Position numbers and translations under genes: made by a program | NCBI RefSeq assembly: GCF_002149015.1 | Contig: NZ_NGFO01000015.1 | Coordinates: 62,001 to 126,000, forward strand | Direction: 5' to 3' | DNA: 64,000 nt | From: Gordonia lacunae | GTDB taxonomy: Bacteria; Actinomycetota; Actinomycetes; Mycobacteriales; Mycobacteriaceae | The notes under the pieces: generated by a model | Databases searched by the model: none | What the model was told of the DNA's origin: nothing | Seen by the model: only the letters and a program-made list of their open reading frames with translations | Shown: positions 1-6,992 of the stretch, in pieces | Layout of the letters: each line of letters starts with the position of its first letter | How positions within the stretch are numbered: the first letter of the stretch is position 1

Positions 1-409
1 GGCCATCGACGACCCGGCACGCGAACAGGTGGTGCTCGACACGGTGTCGCAGCTGGCGCTCGCCCGCGACCTCGATCCCGCCTACGTCCGCAGCGTGTTC
101 CGCGACCAGATCGAGGCGAGCAAGACCGTACAGCGCGGGCTGTTCGCCCGGTGGCGACTGCCCGGTCAGACGGCGCCGCCCGCGACCACGGATCTCGGCC
201 CCGTCCGGACGGCGATCAACGAGTTCACAGTGGCGATCGTCGACGAGCTGGGCGCTGCACGGGGAGTCGTGACGACCCTTCGGTGCCCTCCGGAGCTGGT
301 CGCCGCGACCGGTTCCACCGCTGCCGGGTTCGGCTTCGATCCGCTCCACATCGGCGCTCTGGCCCAGGCCGGGTCGTCGGTCTGCACGGTGTCGACGGGG
401 TCCGACTGA
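1..409 (+). CDS. Secreted-type chorismate mutase, 3' part only
   Basis: The reading frame is already open at base 2 and ends with TGA at 407-409, so the N-terminus, including any signal peptide, lies outside the window. The visible ~135 residues resemble the C-terminal part of the AroQ-gamma chorismate mutases exported by mycobacteria (Rv1885c type). The conserved stretch reads DPAYVRSVFRDQIEASK followed by VQRGLFARW, which in this family carries active-site residues from the all-helical fold. The enzyme converts chorismate to prephenate; exported forms have an unclear physiological role. A GTG at 29 is internal to the frame, not the start. Family assignment is fairly secure; export is inferred from the subfamily only. 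Confidence 0.8.
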   Translation, partial: AIDDPAREQVVLDTVSQLALARDLDPAYVRSVFRDQIEASKTVQRGLFARWRLPGQTAPPATTDLGPVRTAINEFTVAIVDELGAARGVVTTLRCPPELVAATGSTAAGFGFDPLHIGALAQAGSSVCTVSTGSD

Positions 410-422
410 GGCCGGTTGCGGC

Positions 423-2447
423 TCAACCGCGCTTGTTGAGTTCCTTGAGCATCTCGTTGTAGCTGCCGAGGTCGGCATCGTGGTCACGCACCGCGTTGCG
501 GTCGTAGCGTCGTGCCTGCCTGGTGTCGCTGCGCTGCCACTGCACGAACAGTGAGAGCAAGACCACCACGAGCGGGATCTCGCCTGCGGCCCAAGCAATT
601 CCGCCGCCGACGCGCTGGTCGTCGAACAGGTTGTAGTTCCACGGGAGGTTCAGTCCACGGTAATAGGTCTCGGCGATGACCGCGGTGGTCATCATCAGCG
701 CGATGCCGAAGAACGCGTGGAACGGTATCGAGGCCATCACGAGGCCCAGCTTTGCCACCGGTGACACCTGACGCGGCGCCGGGTCGATGCCGATCACCAG
801 CCAGTAGAACAGGTAGCCGCTGATCAGGAAGTGGAGATTCATCAGCAGGTGAGCCGCGTGGTACTGGACGACGGCCTCGTACAGACCGCCCAGATACAGC
901 ACGTAGAAGCTGCCGACGAACATGACCGCGGCGATCAGCGGGTGGGTCAGGATCCGGGACGGCGCCGAGTGCACGCCCAGCTGAATCCACTCGCGCGGTC
1001 CCGGCGGATTGCCCCGACCCGCCGGCGGCAGCGCACGCAACGCAAGGGTCACCGGGCCGCCGAGCACGAGCAGTACCGGCACCATCATCGACATCAGCAT
1101 GTGCGCGATCATGTGGATGCTGAACATCGCCGGCGCATAGCGTCCGAATCCCGACGACGTCGCCAGCAACAGCAGCAGACACCCGAGAACCCACGCCACG
1201 GTACGGCCGACCGGCCAGGCGTCGCCCCGGCGCTTCAGGCGGATGACGCCGCGCAGGTACACGACGGCGAGGACGATGGCCGCGAGACCGAAGATCAGAT
1301 CGAAGCGCCACTCGGTGAGAAGGCGGACGAACGTCGGCGGTCCGTCGAGGTCGTACCCGATCGCGTTCTCGGTCGCCGAGATCTCCGCGGTGTCGACGAG
1401 GGGCGGCGGCGTACGGCCCAGACCGACGGCGAGCCCGAAGGTCGCCGCGAAGACCGCCAGCTCGACCAGACCGAACCGGACGAACAGCGACGGCTTGGCG
1501 TCGGAATCCAGTTGTGCGATGGTCACGCGTCGATGCCAGGCGCCCAACCCGCCGAGGACGACGAGAGCGACCACCTTGGCCACCACGAGGCGGCCGTAGG
1601 TGTCGGTGAACAGGTCCCCCAGCGGTACCCGCACCAAGGCGTTGACGACGCCGCTGGCGCCGACGACGAGGATGCACCAGAACGCGACACGGGAGAACCG
1701 TCGGACCGCGAGTGCCCGCCACCGTCCGTCGGCGAGGGCGTAGACCACGACGGCGGCGAGGCCGCCGAGCCACAGGGTCGCTCCGATGATGTGCAGGATC
1801 AGGCTGTTGGTGGCCACGTCGTGGTTGCCGCCCGACGACGAGTGGCCCGCGAGCGCCGAGGGCATCAGGCTGAACACGGCGAAGGCGATGACCGCGATCG
1901 TCGGGCCCCAATGCAGGGTCATCCGCGCGATGATGGCCGCCACCAGCGCGAACACCGCGGTCCAGAACCAGGTGCGCACCTCCGCGACCTGGCTGTACGC
2001 GCTCAGGAGATTCGCGGGCCGGATCGCATCGGCGAGCGGTGCCCCACTGACCTCCGACGCCGAGAACGGCATCAGCAAGAGGGCGCAGACAGACCAGGTC
2101 AACGCGCTCGCCGCGGCGATACGGATGGCGCGGTAACCCCCGACATCGAGGACGCCACTCGCCTGGGGCGGGACGAAGAACGCGGCGAACACGGCCGAAC
2201 CGAGTGCGATCGCCGCCGCGAACTCGCCGACCGCGGTCAGCGCCGGTGCGCCGTAGGTGGTCAGCGGCCCCGGATCGGGTACGCCGGTCAGCCGGAGCGC
2301 CGACGCGGCGGAGATCGCGGTGACGGCGACAGCGACGATCGCGGCGAGCCAACCCGATGCCCACAGGATCGCGGTGACGACGCCGCGCGGTTCGTTCATC
2401 GCGTCGCGATGCTGCTCCGCGGAGGCGGGCGTCGACGTGCGGGTCAT
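423..2447 (-). CDS. CopD-CtaG fusion membrane protein (copper handling / cytochrome c oxidase assembly)
   Basis: 674-aa polytopic membrane protein with two fused modules. The N-terminal half (to about residue 350) is a CopD-type copper resistance domain with many hydrophobic helices. The C-terminal half (about 380-650) is a caa3-type CtaG domain containing IHMIAHMLMSMMVPVLL and a conserved HAAHLLMNLHFLISGYLFYW region rich in membrane His. M. tuberculosis Rv0102 has the same architecture and length. Likely role: moving or delivering copper across the membrane for cytochrome oxidase assembly. The start is backed by a TACAGT hexamer 6 nt upstream (leaderless layout), with no Shine-Dalgarno. It converges with the chorismate mutase, 13 bp away. 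Copper delivery is inferred from the families. Confidence 0.88.
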   Translation of the reverse strand: MTRTSTPASAEQHRDAMNEPRGVVTAILWASGWLAAIVAVAVTAISAASALRLTGVPDPGPLTTYGAPALTAVGEFAAAIALGSAVFAAFFVPPQASGVLDVGGYRAIRIAAASALTWSVCALLLMPFSASEVSGAPLADAIRPANLLSAYSQVAEVRTWFWTAVFALVAAIIARMTLHWGPTIAVIAFAVFSLMPSALAGHSSSGGNHDVATNSLILHIIGATLWLGGLAAVVVYALADGRWRALAVRRFSRVAFWCILVVGASGVVNALVRVPLGDLFTDTYGRLVVAKVVALVVLGGLGAWHRRVTIAQLDSDAKPSLFVRFGLVELAVFAATFGLAVGLGRTPPPLVDTAEISATENAIGYDLDGPPTFVRLLTEWRFDLIFGLAAIVLAVVYLRGVIRLKRRGDAWPVGRTVAWVLGCLLLLLATSSGFGRYAPAMFSIHMIAHMLMSMMVPVLLVLGGPVTLALRALPPAGRGNPPGPREWIQLGVHSAPSRILTHPLIAAVMFVGSFYVLYLGGLYEAVVQYHAAHLLMNLHFLISGYLFYWLVIGIDPAPRQVSPVAKLGLVMASIPFHAFFGIALMMTTAVIAETYYRGLNLPWNYNLFDDQRVGGGIAWAAGEIPLVVVLLSLFVQWQRSDTRQARRYDRNAVRDHDADLGSYNEMLKELNKRG

Positions 2448-2453
2448 CCCTCA

Positions 2454-2459
2454 ACTGTA
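2454..2459 (-). promoter_or_regulatory. Candidate -10 of leaderless ctaG-like gene
   Basis: TACAGT on the minus strand, separated from the ATG at 2447 by TGAGGG (6 nt). That places the expected start of transcription on or next to the start codon. Confidence 0.55.
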
Positions 2460-2530
2460 GGACCGGCAGCTGACGCGATCCCAATTCGACCTGGCCCGCC
2501 GTGGCGCACGGCATACCCGCGGCCGTGTCG

Positions 2531-2536
2531 TAGACT
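2531..2536 (+). promoter_or_regulatory. Candidate -10 for tRNA-Arg
   Basis: TAGACT about 45 bp before the tRNA 5' end matches the actinobacterial TANNNT consensus. No convincing -35 is visible, so this is a weak call. Confidence 0.35.
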
Positions 2537-2580
2537 CTCTCTGCCCGGCAACTGGTGTGCGATGTCACGCCCGCCGGTCA

Positions 2581-2654
2581 GCCTCCGTAGCTCAGGTGGA
2601 TAGAGCAAGGGCCTTCTAATCCCTAGGTCGCAGGTTCGAGTCCTGCCGGGGGCA
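2581..2654 (+). tRNA. tRNA-Arg (anticodon TCT)
   Basis: A full cloverleaf can be drawn. The acceptor GCCTCCG pairs with CGGGGGC (one T-G pair), the D stem is GCTC/GAGC, and the anticodon stem AGGGC/TCCCT has one C-T mismatch closing the loop. The loop CTTCTAA carries anticodon TCT at 2615-2617. The T arm is GCAGG-TTCGAGT-CCTGC and the discriminator is A at 2654. CCA is not encoded. It reads AGA codons, rare in this GC-rich sequence. Confidence 0.95.
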
Positions 2655-2684
2655 CTGTGACAGCCTTGCCGGTCTCCGGCCGGT

Positions 2685-2730
2685 GTGCGCCCACAGCATT
2701 GGACAGAGATCTACGTGGGCGCACCCACGT
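2685..2730. repeat. Nested inverted repeats after tRNA-Arg
   Basis: GTGCGCCCAC (2685-2694) is perfectly complementary to GTGGGCGCAC (2715-2724), with a 20-nt spacer. The second arm also pairs locally, as ACGTGGG with CCCACGT (2713-2730), so two mutually exclusive hairpins are possible. There is no T-run. It could terminate the tRNA transcript or act as leader structure for the ESX-type gene at 2834. Confidence 0.5.
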
Positions 2731-2833
2731 GCCGGTCGCCGACCCCTCGCAACAGGTCGGGAACCGTCGAGGGCACCCCGTGCGTCAAAGTCCTGCACCA
2801 CCACTTCGGTGGGTCGCGACACCCTGGAGGATC

Positions 2834-3196
2834 ATGACGCTCCCCGGCCCCCTGTCCGGATTTCCGCCGCTGACCCCTGGTCGTCGAGACCAAAACGACT
2901 CGGAGAGTTCACTGTTCGGTGTCGACCCCGCCGAGATCCAGGAGATCGCGCGTGCCTGGCGGGCTTCCGGGATCGCGATTCACGCCGCCGACGTCGAGGC
3001 GATGGGCGCGGTCATCGGTCCGTCGAGTCGCGTGGTGCGTGCGCTCTCTGCAACAGTCCGCCCCGCGCGCCTGGCGATCGACTCGATCGGCGAACGCCTG
3101 ACCGCGATGAGTGGGATGCTGCGCACCTTCGACGCCACGACGGCCGCGACCGACGCCCGCTCCGGAGCACTCTTCCACGCGCTCGAGGACCGCTGA
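2834..3196 (+). CDS. Small ESX-secretion-associated (EspC/WXG100-like) protein
   Basis: 120-aa mostly helical protein. I chose ATG 2834 because CTGGAGG lies 4 nt upstream; the open frame continues further upstream but over tRNA-flanking sequence. The protein has no signal peptide or membrane segment. It contains a helix-turn-helix-type central motif, IQEIARAWRASG, in which a W-x-x-x-G spacing replaces the classic WXG turn. Its size and position directly before a DUF1023 esterase resemble actinobacterial pairs in which a small type VII substrate precedes its partner. It overlaps the next gene by one base (TGATG), implying translational coupling. Secretion is inferred, not shown. Confidence 0.6.
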   Translation: MTLPGPLSGFPPLTPGRRDQNDSESSLFGVDPAEIQEIARAWRASGIAIHAADVEAMGAVIGPSSRVVRALSATVRPARLAIDSIGERLTAMSGMLRTFDATTAATDARSGALFHALEDR

Positions 3197-4932
3197 TGCG
3201 GCCGACCATCTCGCAGTTGCGCGCGTGGAGTCCGCAGTCGTTCGCTGACACCGGATCCGCGGCGGCCACCGTCGCGGAGTCCCTCGACACCGGCATCGGC
3301 ACCGCGGTTCGCGCCTTCGATTCCGCGTCGTCGTGGTCGGGTGTCGCCCATGATGCAGCGCACCGGGTCATCTGGGCGGAGCACGACCACGCGGGCGAGG
3401 TACGCAACGTGCTGCACATGGTCGCCGACGAAGCGACCGACGCCGGCGCCGACCTCTGCCACGCCCGCGCCTTCGTGCTGGGCGTCGTCCGAGGAGCCGA
3501 GGGGCTGGGCTTCACCGTCTTCGACGACGGCACGGTCACCCACCCCGACACCGAACTCGCGGGCCAGGCCGCCCTTCTCGCGGACTCCGTTTCCGATGCG
3601 CTCGACACCGTCGACTTCCTCGACGAACGCTACGGCGAACGGCTCGAGGGTCTCGCCGCGGATCTCACGTCGATGATCACCGGCCAGCCCGATGTTCGGC
3701 TCCCGGGCGGTACGGCATCCGACGCCGACTCCGTCGTCCGCATGCTGGAGACGCTGACACCGACACGAGTCCGCGACGTCGTCGAACAGATGAGTTCCGA
3801 CGACGTCCGGCGACTCATCCAGGCGAACCCACACGTCGTCGGGAACCTGCCGGGTGTCCCGTTCGCCATCCGGGCTCAAGCCAACGAGATCAACATCCGC
3901 AACGCACTCGCCGCCGAGAACCGGGCCGGCCGCGGACAGGGACGCCGAGCTCGGACTCTGCGAGGACTACTCGAGCCCGTGCGCCAACCGAACGTCGACG
4001 CAACACGCCGCGGCGACGACGGCCTCGTCGAGCGAACCTTCATCACCTTCGTCAACACGCCGCGGGGGCGCATGGTCGAGATGATCGGTTCGTTGGGGCC
4101 CGGCACCGCGAACACCGCGGTCTACGTTCCTGGCACAGGCACGAGCCTCGACACCGCGGTCGGCCGCAACCGCACCGCGGCAACCGAACTCGCGACCCGT
4201 ACAGGCGGCCCGGTGTTTCTCTACCTGGACGGAGACCTCCCTCCCGATCTGCGCACCGCGGCGAGTACCGGCTTCGCCGCCGCGATGGCGCACCGTCTAG
4301 CACTGTTCGGTTCCGAACTCGACACCGAGATCGCGGGCCGCGCGCCCGGGACGACCACCACCTACATCGGCCACAGCTACGGCGGGTCGGTCGTGGGCTC
4401 GGCCGAACAACTGGGCCTGGCACCGGACCGGGTCATCTACGCGTCGTCGGCGGGCACCGGAATCTACGACACCCCGCATCCCGCGGGCGTCGATCGCTTC
4501 TCACTGACCTTTCCCGGCGACCCGATCCACTACGTGCAGTCCCTCCCCGGCAACCCCCACGGCCACGACCCCGACACCGCGCCCGGCGTGATCAGGCTCG
4601 ACACCGGCACGGTCGACGTCCACGAACACCCAGTCGACGCAGACGGACGCACAGTCGACGGAAGTGGACGCACGGTCGACGGGGGCCTGGTCACCCACGG
4701 CGCCTACTGGAACGATCCGGAGTCCACGGCCTTCCAGAACATGGTGAAGGTCATCGTCGGCGCCGAACCCGACCTCTACGTGCCGCGTAAACCCGATGTC
4801 GCCGAGCTTCCTCCACCGCCTCTCGGTGCGCCCGCTCCGCTGTGGTGGCTCTATCTGTTCAACGATCATGCCGACGGCGACATCGATCTGCCGGGCCCGA
4901 TCCCCGACATCCCGTTACGGCTGCCGTGGTGA
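3196..4932 (+). CDS. Alpha/beta hydrolase, DUF1023 family, with WXG-like N-terminus
   Basis: 578 aa. ATG 3196 overlaps the TGA of the preceding gene. Residues 1-~170 are helical with an SWSG turn near residue 45, as in type VII substrate domains. The C-terminal half is the DUF1023 hydrolase, with the nucleophile elbow GHSYGGSVVG (Ser after GHS) and a following ASSAGTG strand. A late His region (LVTHGAYWND) may provide the catalytic His. Between them lies an in-frame 21-bp tandem repeat giving GRTVDGSGRTVDG (4645-4686). Likely a secreted or surface esterase/lipase acting with its small partner; substrate unknown. Its 3' end overlaps the convergent permease gene by 18 bp. Confidence 0.82.
   Translation: MRPTISQLRAWSPQSFADTGSAAATVAESLDTGIGTAVRAFDSASSWSGVAHDAAHRVIWAEHDHAGEVRNVLHMVADEATDAGADLCHARAFVLGVVRGAEGLGFTVFDDGTVTHPDTELAGQAALLADSVSDALDTVDFLDERYGERLEGLAADLTSMITGQPDVRLPGGTASDADSVVRMLETLTPTRVRDVVEQMSSDDVRRLIQANPHVVGNLPGVPFAIRAQANEINIRNALAAENRAGRGQGRRARTLRGLLEPVRQPNVDATRRGDDGLVERTFITFVNTPRGRMVEMIGSLGPGTANTAVYVPGTGTSLDTAVGRNRTAATELATRTGGPVFLYLDGDLPPDLRTAASTGFAAAMAHRLALFGSELDTEIAGRAPGTTTTYIGHSYGGSVVGSAEQLGLAPDRVIYASSAGTGIYDTPHPAGVDRFSLTFPGDPIHYVQSLPGNPHGHDPDTAPGVIRLDTGTVDVHEHPVDADGRTVDGSGRTVDGGLVTHGAYWNDPESTAFQNMVKVIVGAEPDLYVPRKPDVAELPPPPLGAPAPLWWLYLFNDHADGDIDLPGPIPDIPLRLPW
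4631..4686 (+). repeat. 21-bp tandem repeat inside DUF1023 gene
   Basis: Two full 21-bp units (4645-4665 and 4666-4686) share GGACGCAC then GTCGACGG. A third partial copy begins at 4631. The element C(A/G)GTCGACG recurs at exact 21-bp spacing. It is in frame and adds repeated GRTVDG residues. Confidence 0.7.
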
Positions 4933-6234
4933 CTGCCCGTCGCGGCCGACGTCGACCGTCCCCCGCCATCCGCCGATGAGGCGCATCGAGTGGTAGATGA
5001 CCAGCGCCGCGACCGATCCCAGCGAGATGCCGGCGAAAACGAGATCGCCGACCTGCCAGGTGTAGTCGGCGATGCCGATGATGAGCGGGATCGCCGCGGT
5101 GAACTGGTTGATCGGCTTGGAGAAATCGACCTTGTTGCTCACCCAGATCTGCACACCGATGACGCCGACCAGACCGTAGAGGGCGGTCGTGACACCGCCG
5201 AGCACGCCGGGCGGTATCGCGGCGATCACGGCGCCGACCTTGGGCGACAGCCCGAGCACGATCGCGGCGGCACCGGCCACCCAGTAGGCCGCCGTGGAGT
5301 AGACCTTGGTCGCCGACATGACGCCGATGTTCTCGGCATAGGTCGTCGTGGCCGAGCCGCCGCCGCTGCCCGCCAGCATGGTGGCGACGCCGTCCGCGGC
5401 CAGCGCGCGACCCATGGTGGCGTCGTAGTCCTTGCCGGTCATCATCGCCACCGACTTCACGTGGCCGATGTTCTCGACGACGAGCACCAGGACGACGGGA
5501 AGGAACAGTGGCAGAACACCCAGATCGAAAGTGGGCGTCTGGAAGTCTGGCAGACCGACCCACGCCGCGTCGCCGATGCCGGAGGTGTCGATGTAGTCGT
5601 TGTCGCTGTCGATCCGATCGAGGATCAGCGCGAGGACATAACCGACCACGACGCTCACGAAGATCGCGAGCCGTCCGAGCAACCCACGGAACAGGACCGC
5701 GGAGGCCACCAGCAGCACCAGCACGATTGTGGCGAGTACGGGGTCCTCGACGAAGTTGTTCTTGGCCGCCGGTGCGAGATTGAGACCGATGAGAGCGACG
5801 ATCGCGCCGGTCACCACCGGCGGCATCAAGGTCTCGATCCACCGGACACCGGCGAAATGACTGATGAGTCCGATGACGACGAGCATCGCGCCGACCGCGA
5901 CGAGCCCGCCCAGCGCCGAGGACGCACCGTCGGAGGCGACTGCGGCCGTCACCGGCGCGATGATCGCGAAGCTCGAACCCAGATAGCTGGGCAGGCGGTT
6001 GCGGGTGATCAGCAGGAACAGGATCGTGCCGACGCCCGAGAAGAAGAGCGTCGTCGACGGCGGGAACCCGGTCAGAACCGGCACCAGGAACGTCGCACCG
6101 AACATGGCGACCACATGTTGCAGACCGATGCTGATCGTGCGAGGCCAGGTCAATCGCTCCTCGGGTGCCACCACCGCGTTGTCGGTCAGCTTCCACGACA
6201 GCAGATTCAGAGACCTCGTCTCCGGTTCACTCAT
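4915..6234 (-). CDS. Uracil/xanthine permease, NCS2 family
   Basis: 439-aa membrane protein with the 14-helix nucleobase/cation symporter-2 pattern. Recognisable stretches are the start SIGLQHVVAMFGATFLVPVL, the GGSATTTYAENIGVMSATKV segment with its conserved Glu (the substrate-binding Glu of the UraA fold) and the IPPGVLGGVTTALYGLVG loop. It imports uracil or xanthine/uric acid with protons; the sequence alone does not fix which. The ATG at 6234 lies 76 bp from an inverted repeat (6310-6343) that also overlaps the padR promoter, so co-control by PadR is possible. No neighbouring purine or pyrimidine catabolic gene is present. Confidence 0.9.
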   Translation of the reverse strand: MSEPETRSLNLLSWKLTDNAVVAPEERLTWPRTISIGLQHVVAMFGATFLVPVLTGFPPSTTLFFSGVGTILFLLITRNRLPSYLGSSFAIIAPVTAAVASDGASSALGGLVAVGAMLVVIGLISHFAGVRWIETLMPPVVTGAIVALIGLNLAPAAKNNFVEDPVLATIVLVLLVASAVLFRGLLGRLAIFVSVVVGYVLALILDRIDSDNDYIDTSGIGDAAWVGLPDFQTPTFDLGVLPLFLPVVLVLVVENIGHVKSVAMMTGKDYDATMGRALAADGVATMLAGSGGGSATTTYAENIGVMSATKVYSTAAYWVAGAAAIVLGLSPKVGAVIAAIPPGVLGGVTTALYGLVGVIGVQIWVSNKVDFSKPINQFTAAIPLIIGIADYTWQVGDLVFAGISLGSVAALVIYHSMRLIGGWRGTVDVGRDGQSPRQP

Positions 6235-6309
6235 GCCGAACAGTGTGCGGCACGGAGGTCACCGACGCCTCACTTCGGGTCCGCGCCCCCGGGGCTCACT
6301 CGAGATCGA

Positions 6310-6343
6310 TATGCAACTCGACTCATATACACCTTGTTGCATA
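6310..6343. promoter_or_regulatory. Candidate PadR operator
   Basis: Perfect 8-bp inverted repeat, TATGCAAC (6310-6317) and GTTGCATA (6336-6343), with an 18-bp spacer. A further half-like GTTGCA lies at 6351-6356. The right arm contains the candidate -35 TTGCAT of padR. Position and symmetry suit autorepression by the adjacent PadR protein. Confidence 0.6.
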
Positions 6344-6360
6344 GTGCGTCGTTGCAGTGT

Positions 6361-6366
6361 TAGCTT
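6361..6366 (+). promoter_or_regulatory. Candidate -10 of leaderless padR
   Basis: TAGCTT 6 nt before ATG 6373, with TTGCAT at 6337-6342 as a -35 at 18 bp. No ribosome-binding site is visible. Confidence 0.6.
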
Positions 6367-6372
6367 GCTCTC

Positions 6373-6921
6373 ATGGCGCTCGAACACGCGATTCTGGTGT
6401 CGCTGGCCGAGCGACCCGGAACCGGCTATGAGATCGGTCAGCAGTTCGATCGCAGCATCGGCTACTTCTGGTCGGCCACGCATCAGCAGATCTACCGGAC
6501 GCTCAAGAAGCTCCTGGACGACGAGCTGGTCAGCGTCGAATCGATCAGCCAGGACGGTCGCCCGGACAAGAAGGTCTATACGATCTCCGATGCCGGTCGT
6601 GACGCACTCGCCGACTGGGCGATGAGTCCGACTCCGCTGCAACCGCTTCGCAGTGACATCGGCGTGAAGTTGCGGGCCGCGGAGTTCGGCGACCTCGCCG
6701 CGATCATCGGCGAACTCAAGGCACACCGCGACGAACATCTCGCGCAACTCGCGCTCTACACCGGCTTCCAGGCCGACTACTACCCCGATCCCGACGCCCT
6801 CACCGGCCGCAAACTGCACCAGTATCTCGTCCTCCGCGGCGGTATCCGCCAGGAGCAGGGCTACATCGAATGGTGCGACGAGGTCATCCACGGTCTCGAA
6901 CGCGAACTGTCCGAGAGCTGA
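6373..6921 (+). CDS. PadR-family transcriptional regulator
   Basis: 182 aa. Residues 1-~85 form the winged helix of PadR proteins: MALEHAILVSLAERPGTGYE, then IYRTLKKLLDDELV as recognition helix, and a wing with RPDKKVYTISDAGRDAL. The C-terminal ~90 residues match the Vir_act_alpha_C-type dimerisation helices. It probably represses its own promoter through the inverted repeat at 6310-6343. It may also control the divergent permease or the dienoyl-CoA reductase starting 71 bp downstream; the inducer is unknown. The start has no Shine-Dalgarno but a well-placed -10. Confidence 0.9.
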   Translation: MALEHAILVSLAERPGTGYEIGQQFDRSIGYFWSATHQQIYRTLKKLLDDELVSVESISQDGRPDKKVYTISDAGRDALADWAMSPTPLQPLRSDIGVKLRAAEFGDLAAIIGELKAHRDEHLAQLALYTGFQADYYPDPDALTGRKLHQYLVLRGGIRQEQGYIEWCDEVIHGLERELSES

Positions 6922-6992
6922 CTTCGCAACTCCCCCGGTCCACGAACACCGCCCACCGACCACCCAGGTTCACCGAGATGAAAGGTCGCGCC

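Noticed and set aside
831-2603. 590-aa plus-strand frame opposite the CopD-CtaG gene
   Set aside because: Low-complexity Arg/Gln/Asp-rich shadow. The minus-strand frame has clear membrane helices and family motifs.
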